This document shows, in pieces, positions 13,814 through 14,423 of a stretch of 14,423 nucleotides of DNA. The stretch is from CAZOWW01 sp964583765. Lineage in GTDB: Bacteria; Actinomycetota; Actinomycetes; Actinomycetales; Kineosporiaceae. A program made the translations under genes and the position numbers. The DNA is taken from NCBI GenBank assembly GCA_964583765.1, contig CAZOWW010000139.1:1-14423 (forward strand), in the 5' to 3' direction. Under the pieces are notes generated by a model. The model saw nothing but the letters and a program-made list of their open reading frames with translations, was not told the origin of the DNA and did no database searches. Numbering within the stretch: position 1 is the first letter of the stretch; the number at the start of each line of letters is the position of its first letter.

Positions 13814-13848
13814 CCGGACCTCGGCCCCGTGGTGGCGCCGAGGTCCGG
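13814..13848 (-). terminator. 11-bp perfect stem-loop after the CBM2 gene
   Basis: CCGGACCTCGG at 13814-13824 pairs perfectly with 13838-13848 around a 13-base loop. It lies 47 bases downstream of the stop of the minus-strand CBM2 gene and ahead of the PfpI gene, so it separates these two same-strand units. Confidence 0.65.
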
Positions 13849-13852
13849 GCGT

Positions 13853-13903
13853 CGCAGTGGTCAGAACATCGCAGTGGTCAGGACGCTGCAGTGGTCAGAG
13901 CGC
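13853..13903. repeat. Three exact-length 17-bp tandem repeats crossing the CBM2 gene stop codon
   Basis: Units at 13853-13869, 13870-13886 and 13887-13903 share (C/T)GCAGTGGTCAG followed by a variable six bases. The third unit contains the stop (13895-13897) and the last two codons of the CBM2 gene. Each unit carries the same TGA on the minus strand. Confidence 0.85.
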
Positions 13904-14423
13904 CGTGCAGGTGGGGGTCGGCACGGTGTTGGTGCCCTGCCAGGTGCCCAGGAAGCCGAAGGTGGTCGAGGCGCTCGGGACGAGGTTGCCGTTCCAGGGC
14001 AGGTTGGTCGCGGTCACCGCGGACCCGGAGGTCGTGACCGTTGCCCCCCAGGCCTGGGTGATCTTCTGCCCGTTCGCGAACGTCCAGGCCACCTGCCAGC
14101 CGCTCAGGGGCAGGGCACCGGCGGTCACCGTGACCGTCCCCTGGAACCCGCCGGCCCACGAGCTGTTCACCACCAGACGCGCGGTGCAGGAACGCGCCTT
14201 GGTCGTGGTGGTCGTCGTGGTCGTGGGCGGCAGGCAGCCGGCGGTCGCCCCCGTGATCGGGATGGTGTCGCAGGTGCGCCCGGGGGTGGTCGTCGTGGTC
14301 GTGGGCGGCAGGCAGCCCGTCGCGGTGACGGCGCAGGTGCGCCCGGGGCTGGTCGTCGTCGTGGTGGTCGAGCCCGGGCAGGCGGTGGTCTGGCTGGCGA
14401 GCACGGTGGAGGTCTGGGTGCTG
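13895..14423 (-). CDS. C-terminal part of a secreted CBM2 protein with Thr-rich repeat linker (5' end outside window)
   Basis: The minus-strand frame is open to the window edge and ends with TGA at 13895-13897. The C-terminal module of about 100 residues matches a family 2 cellulose-binding module. It starts at CTARLVVNSSWAGGFQGTV and contains GWQVAWTFANGQ, AWGATVTTSG, NLPWNGNL and FGFLGTW. It closes with C-T-A-L, so the first and last Cys form the usual disulfide pair. Upstream is a linker with two related blocks, PGRTC...GCLPP followed by 6-8 Thr, and a further ACPGSTTTTTTS. A 31-base segment of it is repeated exactly at 14209-14239 and 14287-14317. The missing N-terminal part probably holds a catalytic or other secreted domain, since CBM2 usually anchors cellulases, xylanases or LPMOs. 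GTG at 14404 is not a plausible start because the frame continues in linker-like sequence. Confidence 0.88.
   Translation of the reverse strand, partial: STQTSTVLASQTTACPGSTTTTTTSPGRTCAVTATGCLPPTTTTTTPGRTCDTIPITGATAGCLPPTTTTTTTTKARSCTARLVVNSSWAGGFQGTVTVTAGALPLSGWQVAWTFANGQKITQAWGATVTTSGSAVTATNLPWNGNLVPSASTTFGFLGTWQGTNTVPTPTCTAL

Noticed and set aside
1..14423. tRNA, rRNA, insertion sequence or prophage
   Set aside because: No cloverleaf, ribosomal segment, transposase, integrase or terminal inverted-repeat pair was recognised.

Overview
The window is high-GC actinobacterial DNA. It has many GTG starts, Shine-Dalgarno sequences, a complete conservon (cvnA-B-C-D, an actinobacterial signalling operon), and long perfect hairpins without U-tracts at gene ends. 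The two edges and the first complete gene point to a secreting cellulose degrader: the last residues of what looks like a GH6 cellulase, a subtilisin-like protease carrying a C-terminal CBM3, and a CBM2-bearing secreted protein. I cannot name the genus. A soil or plant-associated actinomycete (Streptomyces-, Frankia- or Kineosporia-like) is compatible.

Layout, left to right. 1-56 is the 3' end of a + strand gene, probably a GH6 cellulase. 77-249 holds three successive perfect hairpins between convergent genes. 335-2074 (-) is a secreted S8 protease with CBM3. 2075-2823 is a divergent intergenic region. 2824-3591 (+) is an RNase HI with an N-terminal putative zinc-binding segment. 3674-5530 (-) is a polytopic GT-C-type glycosyltransferase. 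5531-6805 is mostly non-coding but contains a good sigma-70-like promoter (5958-5987) leading to a small orphan ORF (6067-6192). 6806-7609 (+) is a GNAT-fold protein resembling LuxI/FeeM N-acyl synthases. 7610-8528 is non-coding, with short tandem repeats. 8529-12987 (+) is the conservon with its promoter. 13065-13102 is its terminator. 13121-13759 (-) is a DJ-1/PfpI family protein. 13895-14423 (-) is the C-terminal part of a CBM2 protein with a Thr-rich, Cys-containing repeat linker.

How the genes may work together. The extracellular proteins (GH6 fragment, CBM3 protease, CBM2 protein) could all dock on cellulose. The conservon should form a membrane-associated complex of sensor kinase-like CvnA, roadblock protein CvnB, DUF742 protein CvnC and small GTPase CvnD. 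CvnA has an extracytoplasmic NIT-type sensor domain with an unusual low-complexity insertion. The LuxI-like acyltransferase directly upstream is the most provocative neighbour. A link to the conservon is only inferred from position; a stem-loop and about 0.9 kb separate them.

A recurrent feature is short (16-24 bp) direct repeats at or just after gene ends (3630-3672, 7724-7757, 7888-7979, 12984-13046, 13757-13807, 13853-13903). I found no tRNA, rRNA, insertion sequence, integrase, CRISPR array or attachment site.
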